Part shown: positions 1 to 7,848 of the stretch, one piece after another
Position numbering within the stretch: the stretch's first letter is position 1
Layout: each line of letters begins with the position of its first letter
Assembly (NCBI GenBank): GCA_046541515.1
Contig: JBKHDD010000147.1
Coordinates: 1-12,545 of the forward strand
DNA: 12,545 nucleotides
Direction of reading: 5' to 3'
DNA from: CAYFVR01 sp046541515
Lineage (GTDB): Bacteria > Desulfobacterota > Desulfobacteria > Desulfobacterales > Desulfococcaceae
Translations under genes and position numbers: made by a program
Notes under the pieces: model-generated
What the model was told of the DNA's origin: nothing
Databases searched by the model: none
What the model saw: only the letters and a program-made list of their open reading frames with translations

Positions 1-1300
1 TTTCAATCCCTTCCAGGGAATTCGCGGATTTGCGGCCGCCCCCATGCAGCGGATGGTTACCCCGCCCTCGGCAAAGTTTCAATCCCTTCCAGGGAATTCG
101 CGGATTTGCGGCGGGAGGGGGATTCGATTGTTCCCTTCACTCTCCTGTCAGTTTCAATCCCTTCCAGGGAATTCGCGGATTTGCGGAACGAGGCGGGTCG
201 TATAATAGGGCAGGCCAAGAAGGTTTCAATCCCTTCCAGGGAATTCGCGGATTTGCGGCATAGAAGTGACATGCCCGAGTTTTCGCTTATCCTCGGAGTT
301 TCAATCCCTTCCAGGGAATTCGCGGATTTGCGGGGGGAACGAAGTTGCATCGGAATGGGATCAATTCGATAAGGTTTCAATCCCTTCCAGGGAATTCGCG
401 GATTTGCGGCAAGTCTTCCGACTGGCGACCGTCCACGCGAACCGACAAGGTTTCAATCCCTTCCAGGGAATTCGCGGATTTGCGGTCCCTAGACGGGGCA
501 AACTGGATATCTGTGGCCGTTTGGGTTTCAATCCCTTCCAGGGAATTCGCGGATTTGCGGACAACCAAGAAAGGATTGCACATGAAAACGGAATTCGTGT
601 TTCAATCCCTTCCAGGGAATTCGCGGATTTGCGGGGTAGTTTCGGATTTGGGCTTGGACATCCGCTTCTTTCGTTTCAATCCCTTCCAGGGAATTCGCGG
701 ATTTGCGGCCACCGCGCCGCGTATCGGCCTTTCCGGACTTCGATGAGAGTTTCAATCCCTTCCAGGGAATTCGCGGATTTGCGGGGTCGCCGAAGCCCTC
801 GCCCAAGTCACGGACTTGAAGGGTTTCAATCCCTTCCAGGGAATTCGCGGATTTGCGGATCGTCATCGGTCGCCGGTCTGGCCATGGCGGAAGTGTTTCA
901 ATCCCTTCCAGGGAATTCGCGGATTTGCGGTTCGGAGGCATTTCTTGCCATCGACAACGACAATGCGTTTCAATCCCTTCCAGGGAATTCGCGGATTTGC
1001 GGGTGCTGAGCTCCAGGTCTGGCGCAAAATGATACACCCTGTTTCAATCCCTTCCAGGGAATTCGCGGATTTGCGGGGTTCCATGGCCGGAACGAGCCTT
1101 CGGGGCGTGTTGGAGTTTCAATCCCTTCCAGGGAATTCGCGGATTTGCGGGCGTTGTGGAGCGCCCCCAGGGTTGCGGCCAAATCTTCGGTTTCAATCCC
1201 TTCCAGGGAATTCGCGGATTTGCGGGCGAGGGCGGCAACCCCCGCCAACGGCCGGGACCACCCCGTTTCAATCCCTTCCAGGGAATTCGCGGATTTGCGG
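1..1300 (-). CRISPR. CRISPR array, 18 repeats, 17 complete spacers, runs off left edge
   Basis: The 36-base repeat reads on the plus strand from GTTTCAATCCC to GATTTGCGG. Repeats start at 76, 151, 223, 298, 374, 450, 525, 599, 673, 749, 823, 895, 967, 1041, 1115, 1190 and 1265. The first (1-35) lacks only its opening G because the window begins there, so the array may continue to the left. All copies look identical. Spacers are 36-40 bases and all different. On the minus strand the repeat ends in ATTGAAAC, the usual 8-nt crRNA handle of type I systems. A small hairpin (TCCCT, loop GGA, AGGGA) lies at that end, so Cas6 would cut at the 3' base of the stem. The array is therefore transcribed leftward like the cas genes, and the newest spacers should be at the right. 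Open frames across it are artefacts of repeats lacking stops. Confidence 0.98.
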
Positions 1301-1506
1301 AGCGGCTCCGTCAACCGTTGGTGGGTCTGACTTTGGGAACATAAACGCGAGACCTCCATTTTGCAAGCTCGATTTTGGCTGCAACCATGAGGGGAACCGA
1401 TCCTTTGATAATGAAAAGCAATTGAAATAATTTCGAATTATTCATTGCGAGCGCCCCCGGCGTTTTTTTTGGTTCGCAACCGCTCGCGTTCGCTTCGCCA
1501 AAAAAA
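1301..1506 (-). promoter_or_regulatory. CRISPR leader between cas2 and the first repeat
   Basis: This 206-base gene-free stretch separates the cas2 stop from the repeat at 1265-1300. The minus-strand polarity of the array makes it the leader. It is more AT-rich in its middle (about 1400-1445) than its surroundings. It contains a dyad at 1423-1444 (TGA and ATAATT arms around TCG, with one bulged A). A second inverted repeat, TTTTTTTGG at 1464-1472 and CCAAAAAAA at 1498-1506, lies directly after the cas2 stop. An IHF-like match (one mismatch to WATCAANNNNTTR) lies on the minus strand at 1398-1410. Leaders normally carry the array promoter and the spacer-integration signals; which parts serve that role here is inference. 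Confidence 0.8.
1338..1366 (-). promoter_or_regulatory. candidate array promoter (-35/-10)
   Basis: On the minus strand a -35-like TTGCAA (1361-1366) and a -10-like TATGTT (1338-1343) are separated by exactly 17 bases. Each matches the sigma-70 consensus at 4 of 6 positions. Transcription would start near 1330, about 30 bases before the first repeat, a sensible position for pre-crRNA synthesis. The match is moderate, and other promoters in the AT-rich part of the leader are possible. Confidence 0.4.
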
Positions 1507-1788
1507 TCAAACAATGAAAATTCCTTCCGCCTCCAAATTCAGCTTCAGGCCCAAACACTCCATCTCCCGAAGCTGCTTCTCCGTCACCGGCATCAGCAAC
1601 ACCTGATCCTCGTCTTCCTTGATCAACTCTCCGGCCCGGGCCAAAAGCTGTTTCTTTTGCCGCTCGGAAAGCCGGCAATGATAAAAACTGTATTGCACCC
1701 GGCGGCCGAACCCGGAGGCCAGCTTCCCCATTTTGGCCAACCGGCGGGCGTTGGCGATGTCGTATCCCAACAGATAATCCCGTTTCAT
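1507..1788 (-). CDS. cas2: CRISPR adaptation protein Cas2
   Basis: This is a 93-residue protein of normal Cas2 length. The N-terminal YLLGYDIANARRLAKMGK segment matches the first strand and helix of the Cas2 ferredoxin fold, with the conserved aspartate at residue 9 (YD). It is followed by RRVQYSFYHCRLS, the typical second strand. In known systems a Cas2 dimer bridges two Cas1 dimers in the spacer integration complex; its own nuclease activity is not needed for integration. The ATG overlaps the stop of the Cas4-Cas1 gene by four bases (ATGA), which implies translational coupling. It is the last cas gene of the operon, and the stop is followed at once by a T-rich inverted repeat and then the leader. 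Confidence 0.96.
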   Translation of the reverse strand: MKRDYLLGYDIANARRLAKMGKLASGFGRRVQYSFYHCRLSERQKKQLLARAGELIKEDEDQVLLMPVTEKQLREMECLGLKLNLEAEGIFIV

Positions 1789-3452
1789 CGAACGAAAAAC
1801 CCTTCGAATTCGTCCATTTCCCCCAGCAACACCTTCCCGAGCAGCCGGAACTGAAGCTCGATGGTGCGGGAATAGGAAAGCCGGTAATTGAATCGCGGAT
1901 GCGTCACCTGATCCCGTTTCCGCAACTCGTACTGGGCCAAAAACTTTTTCCGCCCGCGTTCGTTCAGGTAGCAGACCCCCTGATATTCATGAAAATCCCC
2001 GGCGCGGAACACCCCGTTGTTAATCGCGGTCAGCGCCATGGAATCCACAATCGGCTGGCGAAAGGATTCCATCATGTCCAGCGCCAGTGCGGGTCTTCCG
2101 TATTTCATGGAATGGAAAAAACCGCAGAACGGATCGAATCCCACCCGAAGGGCGGCGGAAACGCAATCCCGCGCCAACAGGCTGTACCCGAAACTCAGCA
2201 ATGCGTTCACCCGGTCGCGGGGCGGGCGCCGGTTTCTCCCCGCGAAGGGAAAATCCTCCCGGCGGTCCGGTTTCACGAATTGCTCAAATTTTTGAAAGTA
2301 AATCCGCGCCCCCGCGCCTTCCAGACCGCGCAAAGTCGAGAGGTCCCGGCCCGTTTCCGAGGCTTTCCGCAGGTCCCGAAGCCCCCGGATGTCCCGTTCA
2401 TCTTCCTCGGTCCGGGTTTCCCGCCGGTATCGCATCAACAGCGTCCGCATATTGGTCAACTTGGAACGGACGAGAACCCGAGCGATTTCCAAAGAACGTG
2501 TCGGGTCGAAATGCAATTTCCACTGCGCCTCCCGCAGAAGGCCGTGAAAATGGTTCATCCCCGTCGCCACGCCCATGTAGCGTCCCCGGGTGGTGACGTA
2601 ATGGACATGGATTCCCCGCCGGAGACATTCGTGGAGCGCCTGGGTGGTGATTTGCGCCGGTCCGGCGAGAACCACCTCCGCCAGCCGTTCCAGGTCCATT
2701 TCCGCGCGGACTTCCCCGTCCGGCGCGGCGGCCCGGAGCCGTCCCTGGGAAAGATTGACCCATGCGCCCGGCGTATCCACGTAAAGCAAATCTCCGTCGG
2801 GAACCGCCGGGATGATGGCCCGGGCGTTGGTCTTTCCGGAACGGACGCAGGTTTCCTCTTCGGGAAGACAAATGGCGTTCAAGGAACAGCCGAAACAGCG
2901 ATTCCGGTTTTCGGTCAGCGGGGGCGGTTGTTCGGAAGCGGCAATCCGTCCGCATTCGGCGATGACCCGGCGGGTTTCCGTCACCAATTCCTCGTCCATC
3001 GGCACCGCGACCCGGGCCCGGGACCCGATGAAATAAAGGAACCCCTGGTCGGGCATGGGCAGGCCGTTTTCCGCCATCAACAATGCCTGGGCGCACAACT
3101 GCACCCGGTCGTTCAGCCACGGGGTTTTTCCCTTGGGCGGCTTTTTCCCCTTCTTGTATTCCACCGGATAGCAGAGGGATTCCTGCTCTTCCAAAAGGTC
3201 CAGCCGCCCCACGATCCCCAGCGCGCGGGAGGAAAACATGACCGAACGGCGGTGAATCCGGTCTTTTTCCCGGATCGCCCGGCCCGGCAAGCCGCTGTCC
3301 ACCCGCCGATGGAGTTCCCGCCCGCGAACCGTGTGGTCGTTGTCTTCGAACATCCCGCGGTTGTGCTCCAGAAAAAAGCGGCGGCGGCAATAGACGCAGG
3401 CGTTCAAATGGGACACCGGGATCAAACGGGCTCCGTCAGCGGCGTCGGCCAT
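1785..3452 (-). CDS. cas4/cas1: Cas4-Cas1 fusion protein
   Basis: The protein has 555 residues and two parts. Residues 1-205 are a Cas4 domain: LIPVSHLNACVYCRRRFFLE carries the N-terminal cysteine (C22, with C19 nearby). The PD-(D/E)XK nuclease residues appear as H48, D85 and E98 with K100. C186, C189 and C195 complete the expected Fe-S cluster. From about 215 on is Cas1, with likely metal ligands E378 (GLEGAGARIYF), H447 (GFFHSMKYGRP) and D459/E462 (ALDMMESFR); all look intact. Cas1 is the integrase, and Cas4 trims prespacers and helps select PAM-bearing ends. The fusion is best known from subtype I-G (formerly I-U). The start at 3452 overlaps the end of cas6 by 17 bases and gives a complete Cas4 N-terminus. 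Both activities are expected from the intact motifs. Confidence 0.96.
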   Translation of the reverse strand: MADAADGARLIPVSHLNACVYCRRRFFLEHNRGMFEDNDHTVRGRELHRRVDSGLPGRAIREKDRIHRRSVMFSSRALGIVGRLDLLEEQESLCYPVEYKKGKKPPKGKTPWLNDRVQLCAQALLMAENGLPMPDQGFLYFIGSRARVAVPMDEELVTETRRVIAECGRIAASEQPPPLTENRNRCFGCSLNAICLPEEETCVRSGKTNARAIIPAVPDGDLLYVDTPGAWVNLSQGRLRAAAPDGEVRAEMDLERLAEVVLAGPAQITTQALHECLRRGIHVHYVTTRGRYMGVATGMNHFHGLLREAQWKLHFDPTRSLEIARVLVRSKLTNMRTLLMRYRRETRTEEDERDIRGLRDLRKASETGRDLSTLRGLEGAGARIYFQKFEQFVKPDRREDFPFAGRNRRPPRDRVNALLSFGYSLLARDCVSAALRVGFDPFCGFFHSMKYGRPALALDMMESFRQPIVDSMALTAINNGVFRAGDFHEYQGVCYLNERGRKKFLAQYELRKRDQVTHPRFNYRLSYSRTIELQFRLLGKVLLGEMDEFEGFFVR

Positions 3453-4239
3453 GGCCCTTCTCCCATTGAAACATTCGACACATGCCCATCCCCTGGGCGG
3501 TTTTCACCCCCACCCCGGCGAAAAACGCGAAGCGGAGCAGCAGGTGGAAGAGGTATTGCTGGGCGGGGTCGCACCGAAACACGAAGCGGACCCGGCCCAG
3601 GCAGCCCACCACCGTTCCCCCGCGCCGCAGGGCGAAGGGTTCCGTTCGCAAATCCAACCGGGAAATGCCCACGGCCTCCCATTCCAGCGCCCGGGGCAGG
3701 GGAATGGGCGCGACATCGTTCCAGCGGCGCAGCAGGTTTCCGAAAAACAGTTCGGGTTCCGGAACGGGATAGTGGAGATCGCCCCGCTTGAAAGCCAGGG
3801 GGCTGGCGATTTCCACGTCCGCATGGTCAATCGGGATCGTGTTTTCCACAAATTCTTCAAACCGGACCTGGCCGCTCCAGGATTCCCCGTCCCGCGCGCC
3901 CAAAATTACTTCGGAAATCTGAAACGGGTAATCCCCCAGCGCAACCGGCTCCCGCCACGCGCCGTTTTCCAGGGTGGACAAAAACAGGTCTTCCATCTCC
4001 GCATTCAGCAATCCCACCCGGGCCCAGCAGGCGTCGCCTTCGCGCAGGTTTTTCCGAAGCCGCATCAGCGGGGACAAGGCGAACGCTCCCGGAGCGGCGC
4101 CGTCGTGGACGTTTCGGGAAACTTCGGGGTCGGCGGCGCGCATTCGCTCCAACAGGGCGGGATGAAGCAGCCCGTGGATGGAGCGGGGCGGGCGGCCGTC
4201 GCGCAGGGCCCGCATTCGCAAAATGGCGGTGGTCGGCAT
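3436..4239 (-). CDS. cas6: Cas6-family crRNA-processing endoribonuclease
   Basis: This is a 267-residue protein of normal Cas6 length. The C-terminus has the glycine-rich RNA-binding loop of Cas6/RAMP proteins (GVGVKTAQGMGMC, residues 242-254). Upstream are the family-like EIASPLAFKRG (143-153) and LFFGNLLRRWN (164-174). The N-terminal SIHGLLHPALLERM holds H22 and H26, candidates for the catalytic histidine of the metal-independent cleavage. It should cut the array transcript just 3' of the repeat hairpin, leaving ATTGAAAC on each crRNA. The ATG at 4239 lies two bases after the cas3' stop. The frame stays open far upstream inside cas3', but that extension has no Cas6 character. Subfamily assignment is not possible by eye. 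Confidence 0.88.
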   Translation of the reverse strand: MPTTAILRMRALRDGRPPRSIHGLLHPALLERMRAADPEVSRNVHDGAAPGAFALSPLMRLRKNLREGDACWARVGLLNAEMEDLFLSTLENGAWREPVALGDYPFQISEVILGARDGESWSGQVRFEEFVENTIPIDHADVEIASPLAFKRGDLHYPVPEPELFFGNLLRRWNDVAPIPLPRALEWEAVGISRLDLRTEPFALRRGGTVVGCLGRVRFVFRCDPAQQYLFHLLLRFAFFAGVGVKTAQGMGMCRMFQWEKGHGRRR

Positions 4240-4241
4240 GA

Positions 4242-6266
4242 TCAATCCCCCTTTCGTTCCAGGTACCAAACGCTTGCGGCGCTGGGGACGCGATTGTCTT
4301 TCACCTTGAAACAGCCGTCCTTGTCGTTTCGCTCCGGCCGATATTCCAGAATCCGCTCGAAGCCGAAGCGGTAGCTTTTCCGCAGAAGCCGCGGGATTTT
4401 GAGATAGCCCAGGTCTTCGTGGAAATATTCCGCCTTTTTCTCCGGCCGAATCACGCAAACCAGGTCGTTGACGTAGGCGCTGAAGCGTCCCTTTTCCAAG
4501 GGTTGGAACACCCGATGGGCCTCCTCTCCCCGTCGCCCCGCGTTGAAAAAGGTCCGATACAGGTCGGCGTCCCAGATCCCGTCGGAATCGATATCGAAGT
4601 AATCGCCCATGGGGCGGGTCTTCACCCATTTGGCGTAATCCGCCTTGCCCGGAAACCCGCCGGGATGATTGACGGCGCGGGCCAGGCGGGAAAGGCCCAC
4701 CTGAATCGGGTTTTCCGGCCGTCCCCGCTTGTCCTTGCCCGTGCAGAGCGTCACCGCCGGTTCCCAGCTCCGGGTGACCAAAATGCCTCGCTTCCACAGC
4801 GGTTCGCAGGTCAGGTCGGCCTCGTACACGTAGCCCCACAGCATGTCGAACAGCACTTCGCCCATCCAATCGCCCCGGGGCGGCTGGAAAAATCGAGAGA
4901 GCGGTTCGGGGGAAAACCGGTCGCCCATTTCCAGGAGCGCTTCCCGGTAAGCCTCTTTGTCTCCGTCCGACAGCACGGAAAACCCCGGCCGAACCGTTTC
5001 GCCCACGATCACCAGTTCCGCGTCGGCCATCTTTCCCCGGCGGTTCAGCCGCCCGGCGAGCTGCACCAGGCTGTCCGGGTTGGCCATTTCGGTCACGATG
5101 CAGTGGGCGTCCAAATCGCAACCGGCCTCGATGGCGGAAGTGGCCAGCACCAGGAACCCGGCGTTCTCTTTCTGTCGCTCCACCAACTTCCGGATGACTT
5201 CCCTTCGCTGGAACGCCGTCATTCGGCCGTGATACACCAGCGGGGAAAGGTCTTGAAGATTCTCCCACAGCGCCAGCAGGTCCTTCACGGTTTGGGTCCG
5301 GGCGATGATCCGGCGGGCGGGATCGTATCGGCGACGAACTTCCTCCGCGACGCGGGCGGCGGTTCCGCCGGACGGTCGCGTTCCCGCTTCCTCGGCGGCG
5401 GTCGGTTCTTCTTCCGGCGTTTCGTCGAAAAGCGCCAATTGGGCCGGTTCCGCCGGGGCGGATTCCTCGAACAATCCCATTTGTTCCGACCGCCCCTTTC
5501 CCTTCGGCGGGGGCGATGGGGGAGGGGCCAAATCCCGGAGGATCAGGCGACGGTCCCGGCTAACGATGTCGCGGTCCTGAAATGCCCGTTGTTCCCGGCC
5601 CAGCTCGCCGCCCATGGCGTCCACCGGTTCCAGAAAATCGGCGAATTCGGCGGGCAGGGTGGCGCTCATCACGCACAGATCCCGACCCTTGACGTACAGC
5701 GCTTCCAACAGTTTCCGGAAATTGCCGAAGGCCAGTCCGTCGTAGTCGTGGGCCTCGTCGAAAACCAGCCAGGGGCGACGTCCCAGGCTTTCCCCGAAGA
5801 CCCGGTGGGGAAAGATGTAGGATTTGTTTTTCTCGCCATAGCCGAACATCCGGAAAATGAACTTGTCCAGCGTGGTCAAAATCACGTCGTCCACGAACAG
5901 GTGGCGGCGGTAGGTTTCGGTTTTGCCTTCTCCGTCCCGAAAAACCGAACGCCGCACTTGCCCGCCCATGTCCACGGTAAGGCCGTAGCGACGGCCGTCG
6001 GATTGGGAAAGCCGGGAGAGGATTTCCTCGATTCGTCCGGCCATGTCTTCGATCAACGCCTTGGAAGGTTGCACGACGACCACCCGGCGCAAATCCGGGT
6101 CGGCCAGGGCGGGCAACAGCGCCGCCTCGGTTTTTCCCGCGCCGGTCCCCGCCCGCAGCAGCAGAGCGGGATGACCCTCCGCGCGAAAATAGGCCCGCCA
6201 GGCGGCCTCTTGGAGCGGATTCGGCGAAAAGCCCGCGGCGGTTTGGTAAAATTCCGTCAGCTCCAT
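4242..6266 (-). CDS. cas3': Cas3' helicase/translocase (no HD domain)
   Basis: This is a 674-residue SF2 DExH helicase. Visible motifs are the Walker A RAGTGAGKTEA (38-48, K45), motif II VFDEAHD (168-174), motif III SAT (201-203), ATSAIEAGCDLD (375-386) and motif VI QLAGRLNRRG (402-411). The absence of an HD domain makes it a Cas3', paired with the separate Cas3'' just upstream. It would be recruited to the R-loop and unwind or reel target DNA using ATP. Between the RecA domains, residues about 246-302 are a Pro/Glu/Ala-rich, probably disordered linker carrying QMGLF (262-266) and QLALF (276-280), both like sliding-clamp-binding pentapeptides. The start at 6266 overlaps the cas3'' end by ten bases; the open frame extending upstream encodes nothing helicase-like. 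Confidence 0.94.
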   Translation of the reverse strand: MELTEFYQTAAGFSPNPLQEAAWRAYFRAEGHPALLLRAGTGAGKTEAALLPALADPDLRRVVVVQPSKALIEDMAGRIEEILSRLSQSDGRRYGLTVDMGGQVRRSVFRDGEGKTETYRRHLFVDDVILTTLDKFIFRMFGYGEKNKSYIFPHRVFGESLGRRPWLVFDEAHDYDGLAFGNFRKLLEALYVKGRDLCVMSATLPAEFADFLEPVDAMGGELGREQRAFQDRDIVSRDRRLILRDLAPPPSPPPKGKGRSEQMGLFEESAPAEPAQLALFDETPEEEPTAAEEAGTRPSGGTAARVAEEVRRRYDPARRIIARTQTVKDLLALWENLQDLSPLVYHGRMTAFQRREVIRKLVERQKENAGFLVLATSAIEAGCDLDAHCIVTEMANPDSLVQLAGRLNRRGKMADAELVIVGETVRPGFSVLSDGDKEAYREALLEMGDRFSPEPLSRFFQPPRGDWMGEVLFDMLWGYVYEADLTCEPLWKRGILVTRSWEPAVTLCTGKDKRGRPENPIQVGLSRLARAVNHPGGFPGKADYAKWVKTRPMGDYFDIDSDGIWDADLYRTFFNAGRRGEEAHRVFQPLEKGRFSAYVNDLVCVIRPEKKAEYFHEDLGYLKIPRLLRKSYRFGFERILEYRPERNDKDGCFKVKDNRVPSAASVWYLERKGD

Positions 6267-7006
6267 TCCGTCCTCCGCAGGGTGATGGAAAGCCGTTCCG
6301 TTTGGAATTCGGTATCCGGGTTCTTGAACAGCCGATCCAGGAATTCGGCGTCGGGTTCGGTCGGGTTCGGTTCCGGTTTTCGCAGGTCGAAAACCAGGGA
6401 AACCTCGTCCGCTTGGAAGGGCCACGGCAGCACGGTGAACGCCTTGTCGGAATCTTCCAGCCGTTCGGTCACAAATTCCATGAACGTGCGGGGCAATCCG
6501 CCGGTTTTGTTTTCCACCGTCTTGACCGCCAGCTCGGCCTCGATCTGGTCGGCCATGCACAGCAGATAGAGGTCGTCGGCGAAGCGCCGCCGGGCGTCGC
6601 CGGAAAGGGCGAAGCGTTCTTGGTTGATTCGCTCGACGGAAAATTCGTGGTGGGCGCGGATCAAGGCGTCCACGTAGGGATCGTCGCCGGGCACGCGGAA
6701 GCGATGCCCGGCGAAGCTGTAGATCAACTTTCCGTTCGCCGTTCCCGCGCCGCCCCCTTTCTGCTTTCCTTTCCCGGCGGGTTTTTCATGCGTTTCCGAC
6801 AGAATCCGGAACGTGTCGGTCTTCCCGGCGTCGTGCAGGGCCACGGCCCGCATGAGGCGGTCCTTTGTGGTCGGGTCGAAATACCGGTCGTCGAACGCGG
6901 CCAGCAGATCGTGGCAGTTGCCGACGTGATTCGCCAGGGGCTGTCCCTTTACGCCGGCGAATCGCCCGTTTTCGTAGTGGAAGAAAATGCGGCCCCAGTG
7001 GTTCAT
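6257..7006 (-). CDS. cas3'': Cas3'' stand-alone HD nuclease
   Basis: This 249-residue protein has the Cas3-type HD signature: H27 (ANHVGN), H58-D59 (ALHDAGK), H101 (AGHRF), H119-H120 (RAHHEF) and D153 (CMADQIEAE). Those residues coordinate the metal ions of single-strand DNA cleavage, so catalysis looks intact. It should act with the helicase encoded next door to shred the displaced target strand. A Lys/Gly-rich low-complexity segment (about 75-92) sits between the HD and GH motifs. The start at 7006 is preceded by a GGGAGGA ribosome binding site, and ATGA overlaps the cas5 stop. An in-frame extension upstream of 7006 would lie inside cas5 and is not HD-like. Splitting the HD and helicase genes is typical of I-A, while in I-D the HD is part of Cas10d. 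Confidence 0.92.
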   Translation of the reverse strand: MNHWGRIFFHYENGRFAGVKGQPLANHVGNCHDLLAAFDDRYFDPTTKDRLMRAVALHDAGKTDTFRILSETHEKPAGKGKQKGGGAGTANGKLIYSFAGHRFRVPGDDPYVDALIRAHHEFSVERINQERFALSGDARRRFADDLYLLCMADQIEAELAVKTVENKTGGLPRTFMEFVTERLEDSDKAFTVLPWPFQADEVSLVFDLRKPEPNPTEPDAEFLDRLFKNPDTEFQTERLSITLRRTEWS

Positions 7007-7848
7007 GATTCCTCCCGGGGATAAAAAAGTTCCGGGGCGTCGGTCAGGAACCGGTCCGGCATGTCGGCCTGGAAGCCGGTTCCCTCGAACCAACGCCAGA
7101 AAGAGCCCTCGACCGGTCCGGCCTCGAACCAGCCGGAAAGTCGGGTGAAGCCGTCCACTCCGCCGCGCTCGCCGTTGGTCCATTCATAGTCCGGATTCCA
7201 ATGATGGCCGTACAGATTGAAAAACCGTCCGGAATCGGGGCGAACCGGCGGGACCGCGAGGCCCAAGGGTTGGAAACGGTCCTCTGCCAGCGGACATTCC
7301 CTGGGCTCGGACACGTTTTCCACCACCAGATATCCTTCCTTTCCCGCCATCCCGCCGAATCCGGCCAGCTTGGCCAATTCCCTCAATGGTTCCGGCGATC
7401 GTGCCGCCACCCAGCCGAGAAGGGATTCGCAAAAGAGGTAATCCCAATGGTGGAGTTGGAAGGCAGCGTCTTGGTTTCGGTTTCTCGCCTTGAATGCATT
7501 GTGATCTCTGAGCACTCGTGAAAATTCCCGATGCTTGAAATCCTTGGGGCCATGCCGCCGGGTGGTGTGAACGGACCACTGACCGGCGGGCGGAAAGGCC
7601 CCCAGGGCCCGGTATTCCGGGCCGAGGGTCAAGGTAAATCCTTCGTTCTTTTTCGCGTACCAATCCGCGCCGTAGCCGGGCCAGTCTCCGCCCGCCGCGA
7701 CGATGCGGACCCGTTCCAGAAAGCCGCTCAAGGTGGTGGGCGGCAGAAACGGATAGGTCATGATGTGCAAGGGGCCGGACGGCATTTGGCGAAAGGTGAG
7801 CGGGCCGGTGGGCCGGAGCCTCACCTCCGCCGCCCAAATGGCCGTCAT
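7003..7848 (-). CDS. cas5: Cas5-family crRNA handle-binding subunit
   Basis: This is a 281-residue RAMP protein. The N-terminus reads like Cas5: an opening strand, then GPLTFRQ (15-21) and TYPFLPPTTLSGFLERV (31-47), which matches the Cas5 pattern in which a Pro-rich turn leads into the first helix. In type I complexes Cas5 caps the crRNA 5' handle and contacts the large subunit. Position supports this, between cas7 and cas3'' with four-base ATGA overlaps on both sides. It does not obviously show the N-terminus I associate with Csc1, the Cas5 of I-D, and it is somewhat longer than a minimal Cas5. The Cas5 call is firm by context and fold motif; the subfamily is open. Confidence 0.82.
   Translation of the reverse strand: MTAIWAAEVRLRPTGPLTFRQMPSGPLHIMTYPFLPPTTLSGFLERVRIVAAGGDWPGYGADWYAKKNEGFTLTLGPEYRALGAFPPAGQWSVHTTRRHGPKDFKHREFSRVLRDHNAFKARNRNQDAAFQLHHWDYLFCESLLGWVAARSPEPLRELAKLAGFGGMAGKEGYLVVENVSEPRECPLAEDRFQPLGLAVPPVRPDSGRFFNLYGHHWNPDYEWTNGERGGVDGFTRLSGWFEAGPVEGSFWRWFEGTGFQADMPDRFLTDAPELFYPREES

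Noticed and set aside
30..1430. Several open frames through the repeat region on both strands
   Set aside because: The repeat lacks stop codons in several frames, so frames stay open and show a recurring peptide. These are CRISPR repeats, not protein repeats.
1899..3791. Long plus-strand open frame (630 codons) opposite Cas4-Cas1 and the end of cas6
   Set aside because: The minus strand encodes unmistakable Cas4 and Cas1 motifs. The plus-strand translation is low-complexity and lacks a ribosome binding site.
4419..6569. Very long plus-strand open frame (716 codons) opposite cas3'
   Set aside because: It is the antisense shadow of a GC-rich gene with clear helicase motifs. The translation has no recognisable motif and the composition is typical of antisense frames.
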